Assembly (NCBI GenBank): GCA_022820995.1
Contig: JAJEEM010000019.1
Location: forward strand, 1 to 64,000
DNA from: Gemmatimonadota bacterium
Lineage (GTDB): Bacteria > Gemmatimonadota > Gemmatimonadetes > Palauibacterales > Palauibacteraceae
Direction: 5' to 3'
Length of the DNA: 64,000 nt
A program made the translations under genes and the position numbers. The number at the start of each line of letters is the position of its first letter. The first letter of the stretch is position 1. The notes beneath the pieces were generated by a model that saw only the letters and a program-made list of their open reading frames with translations, made no database searches and was not told where the DNA came from. Positions 61,714 through 64,000 of this stretch are shown here, piece after piece.

Positions 61714-63702
61714 CTACACCAGGTCGAAATCGACCCGCCGCGCCTCGCGATCCACGCGGACGACCTGAACCTCCACGGCGTCGCCGAGCCGGTAGCTCCT
61801 CCGCGTGCGACGACCCCGGAGCGCATGCTTCGTCCGGTCGTGGACGTAATGGTCTCCGGCGAGGCGGCTCGCATGAACGAGCCCCTCGATGTCGTACGCG
61901 TCGAGCCGGACGAAGAAGCCGAAGCGGGCCGTGGCGCTGATCGTCCCGTCGAAGTGATCTCCCAGGTGCCGCTCCATGAACTCGACCTTCTTGAGTTCCA
62001 CCGAGTCCCGCTCGGCCCGGGCCGCGTTCTCTTCGCGCCCCGAGGCATGCCGGGCCGTCGCGGAGAGCCACTCGCCGCTGATCTCGCGAACGCGGGCCGG
62101 CTCCGCCAGCCACCGGGCCAGCTGCCGGTGGACGACGAGGTCCGGGTACCGGCGGATGGGCGAGGTGAAATGGAGGTACGCCGGCGAAGCGAGCCCGAAA
62201 TGGCCCTCGTTCCGCGTCTCGTAGCGGGCCTTCGCGAGACTCCGCAGCACCTGGACGGAGATGACCGGCTCCTCGACCCTCCCCTTCACCGCGTCGAGCA
62301 GGCGCTGGAAGTCGCGCGGGCGCGGGTTCCGCTGCGGGAAGGAGAGCCCGAATTCGCCCGCCAGGAGACGCAGCGCGTCGAGCTTGTCGGGGTTCGGTTC
62401 CTCGTGGATGCGGTAGAGTACGGGCACCCCCTCCTCGATCGCCCAGTTCGCCACCGCTTCGTTCGCGGCGATCATCAGATCTTCGATGAGGCGGTGCGAG
62501 TCGAACCGCTCGCGTCGCCGCACGTCGACGGGAGCCCCCTCCTCGTCGAGCACGACCCGGGACTCGGGCAGGTCGAAGTCCAGGCTGCCCCGCGCCCTGC
62601 GCCGCTCGCGGAAGGCCCGGCTCACCTTCAGCAGCGCCCGAAGGTCCTCGCGCAGGCCCGGGTCCCGCCCCGTCGCCGGGGTGCTCTCGCTGTCCATCGC
62701 CTCCTGCGCCTCCTCATAGGAGAGCCGGTGTGCGCTCCGGATGACGGCCCGGGCGAAACGGGTCCCCCGGAGCGATCCCCGGCGATCGACGGTGAGGAAG
62801 GCGGCCAGCGTCAGCCGGTCTTCTCCGGGCACGAGCGAGCAGAGGCCGGTCGACAGCGCGTGCGGGAGCATGGGGAGCACGCGGTCGACCAGGTACACGC
62901 TCGTGCCCCGCTCCCGGGCTTCCGCATCGAGCCCATCGCCCTCGCGCACATAGTGCGACACGTCCGCGATGTGAATTCCGATCCGCGCCCCGCCGCCGGC
63001 GAGGCGTTCGATGGAAATCGCATCGTCGTGGTCGCGCGCGTCCCCGGGGTCGATCGTGATCACCCGATCACCCCGGCAATCCTCGCGCCCTTCGAAGTCC
63101 GCCGGCCGGATCCCCCGCGCGGCCAGGGCGGTCGCCGCTTCCTCGACGGCTTCCGGGAAAACGTCGCGGATCCCGTACCCCACCTGGATCGCGAGCACCG
63201 CCGCGGCGGAATCCCCGGAGGGTCCGAGCACGCGTGCGACGCGGCCCGCGGGGCCGGGACCATCCTCCCCCCAGTCCGTGACCTCGACGACGACGAGGTC
63301 GCCGGCCTCGGCGCCTCCGCGACCGAGCGACGGGATGAACACGTCGCTCCCGAGCTTCGGCCGCGTCACGTCGAGCCAGCCGTGCCCCCCCTCGCCGTGG
63401 AAGACGCCGACGACCCGGGAGTGGGCGCGGTCGAGAATCTCGATGACGGTTCCCCGGGGTCCGCGCCGTCCGTGGTCGTCGATGCGCACGGTGACCCGGT
63501 CGCCGTCCACGGCCGTGCCGAGGTCGCGGGCGCGGACGAAGATGTCCTCATCGCCCTCGTCCGGGATGAGGAAGGCCGCGCCGCTCTCGATCCGCTGCAG
63601 CCGTCCGCTGACTCGCCCGCGGCCCCGGGATCGTCCGCGGCCCCGGCGCCGTCCATGGCCCCGGGATCTTCCACGGCCCCGGGATCGTCGGCCGCGGGTC
63701 AG
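61714..63702 (-). CDS. rnr: Ribonuclease R (RNB family)
   Basis: 662 aa if started at CTG 63702, which overlaps the Trm112-like stop (CTGA); in-frame ATGs at 63768 and 63828 lie inside the upstream gene. The N-terminal tail is Arg/Gly-rich (hexapeptide repeats). The RNB catalytic Asp cluster is TIDPGDARDHDDAIS and the second half has FTSPIRRYPDLVVHRQL. The C-terminal S1 domain reads FDGTISATARFGFFVRL and EGLVHASRL. It degrades structured RNA 3'-5'. A 107-base spacer to prfB probably holds the prfB promoter. Confidence 0.92.
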   Translation of the reverse strand: MTRGRRSRGRGRSRGHGRRRGRGRSRGRGRVSGRLQRIESGAAFLIPDEGDEDIFVRARDLGTAVDGDRVTVRIDDHGRRGPRGTVIEILDRAHSRVVGVFHGEGGHGWLDVTRPKLGSDVFIPSLGRGGAEAGDLVVVEVTDWGEDGPGPAGRVARVLGPSGDSAAAVLAIQVGYGIRDVFPEAVEEAATALAARGIRPADFEGREDCRGDRVITIDPGDARDHDDAISIERLAGGGARIGIHIADVSHYVREGDGLDAEARERGTSVYLVDRVLPMLPHALSTGLCSLVPGEDRLTLAAFLTVDRRGSLRGTRFARAVIRSAHRLSYEEAQEAMDSESTPATGRDPGLREDLRALLKVSRAFRERRRARGSLDFDLPESRVVLDEEGAPVDVRRRERFDSHRLIEDLMIAANEAVANWAIEEGVPVLYRIHEEPNPDKLDALRLLAGEFGLSFPQRNPRPRDFQRLLDAVKGRVEEPVISVQVLRSLAKARYETRNEGHFGLASPAYLHFTSPIRRYPDLVVHRQLARWLAEPARVREISGEWLSATARHASGREENAARAERDSVELKKVEFMERHLGDHFDGTISATARFGFFVRLDAYDIEGLVHASRLAGDHYVHDRTKHALRGRRTRRSYRLGDAVEVQVVRVDREARRVDFDLV
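63618..63689 (-). repeat. Four 18-bp tandem repeats in the 5' part of rnr
   Basis: The four 18-bp units (63618, 63636, 63654 and 63672) share GGCCCCGG cores and code GRSRGR-type hexapeptides on the - strand. They lie directly after the Trm112-like gene. Because the unit is a multiple of three, repeat-number changes would only lengthen or shorten an Arg/Gly-rich tail that is likely to bind RNA. Confidence 0.85.
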
Positions 63703-63872
63703 AGGGGCTTCGCCTCGTCGATGAGCATGATCGGGATCCCCTCGTCGACCTCGTACTTCAGGCGGCATGCGTGACAGAGCAGGGCTTCCTCTTCCTCCCC
63801 CGCGCGGTACTCCAGTTCGCCCTTGCACTTCGGGCAGGCGAGGATCTCAAGCAGCTTTTCGTCGAGGGGCAT
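63699..63872 (-). CDS. Trm112-family zinc-ribbon protein
   Basis: 57 aa, read from the bases. It begins MPLDEKLLEILACPKC, has the CPKC and CHAC pairs of the UPF0434/YcaR family and ends YEVDEGIPIMLIDEAKPL, the hallmark of these proteins. In eukaryotes and archaea Trm112 activates methyltransferases; the bacterial proteins lie near lpxK/kdsB in E. coli. ATG 63872 shares a base with the era stop (TGATG) and its stop forms CTGA with rnr. The methyltransferases in this window could be partners, which is speculation. Confidence 0.9.
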   Translation of the reverse strand: MPLDEKLLEILACPKCKGELEYRAGEEEEALLCHACRLKYEVDEGIPIMLIDEAKPL

Positions 63873-64000
63873 CAGCTCTCCCGCGCGGGAACCCGGAAAC
63901 CGAGCACCCTAAGATGGTGCGTTTTCTTCCGCCAGTTCGGGAGGACCTTGACGCGAAGACGCAGGTAGACCTGTCCGCCCAGGAAACGTTCGATCTTCCG
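63872..64000 (-). CDS. era: GTPase Era, C-terminal fragment
   Basis: The last 42 residues of a protein running off the right edge. RKIERFLGGQVYLRLRVKV, LPNWRKK and HHLRVLGF match the end of Era's KH domain, where the terminal pattern KIE-x-FLG-x-KVFLxLxVKV-x-x-xWR is nearly invariant. Era binds 16S rRNA near the anti-Shine-Dalgarno. The extra tail of about eight residues after LGF is unremarkable. It overlaps the Trm112-like gene by one base. Confidence 0.85.
   Translation of the reverse strand, partial: RKIERFLGGQVYLRLRVKVLPNWRKKTHHLRVLGFRVPARES

Noticed and set aside
60595-63774. Open frame of 1059 codons on the + strand opposite prfB and rnr
   Set aside because: It is the antisense shadow of two genes with all family motifs; long antisense frames are expected at this G+C content. 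The product is Arg/Pro/Gly/Asp-rich without any fold-like pattern.

Overview
This is high-G+C DNA (by eye about two thirds G+C) from a diderm bacterium with a full lipid A and outer-membrane biogenesis set. The best guess is Gemmatimonadota. The reasons are three tandem DUF5916 outer-membrane proteins, an mcsA-mcsB-clpC arginine-phosphorylation module inside an lpx/bam/lol operon, RF2 with the classical frameshift site, and RpoN next to lptB. The phylum call is an inference from gene content, not a measurement. The window is packed wall to wall with protein genes. I see no rRNA, tRNA, CRISPR array or transposase, and no gene-free stretch longer than about 140 bases.

Bases 1-23044 are all on the + strand. 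They begin with the end of an OstA/LptA-like gene, then lptB and rpoN. A surface-glycan cluster follows: a polyprenol-phosphate GT2, a GT4, an FkbM-like methyltransferase, a GT-C membrane transferase, a second methyltransferase, a YfhO-like GT-C protein, an LPG-synthase/UPF0104-type flippase-like protein, a Cys-anchored lipoprotein with three cadherin-like repeats and a LamG domain, a DPM1-like GT2, a voltage-gated K+ channel with a zinc-ribbon tail, and a third methyltransferase. Three tandem DUF5916 paralogues close the block.

Bases 23075-64000 are all on the - strand, convergent with the first block. Read in the direction of transcription (right to left), they start with the 3' end of era, a Trm112-like protein, rnr, prfB (programmed +1 frameshift), lysS (with an extra N-terminal zinc ribbon), lolC/E, lolD, mcsA, mcsB, clpC, bamA, ompH/skp, lpxD, lpxC, fabZ, lpxA, a GnnA-like oxidoreductase, a 44-residue membrane peptide, lpxB (apparent CTG start) and a DUF374-LpxK fusion. 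They continue with rlmH, a methyltransferase, bshC, a small membrane protein, murJ, uvrC, a 62-residue Cys protein, gltX, thrC, a periplasmic TPR protein, a DUF512 radical-SAM protein, der, plsY, gpsA, a MerR regulator, surE, pcm, DUF368/PopT, a TPR membrane protein and an isolated Cys-rich HEAT-like protein.

Most junctions are 1-4 base stop/start overlaps (ATGA, GTGA, TTGA, TGATG and, in two places, CTGA), so most of the window should be translated in coupled groups. The functional theme of the - block is envelope assembly (lipid A, Bam, Lol, MurJ, PlsY, PopT) mixed with translation and quality-control factors. The + block adds LPS export, a surface polysaccharide or glycoprotein pathway and large outer-membrane barrels. 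Three small genes (45275-45409, 63699-63872 and the era fragment), the true lpxB N-terminus and the prfB frameshift were read directly from the bases.
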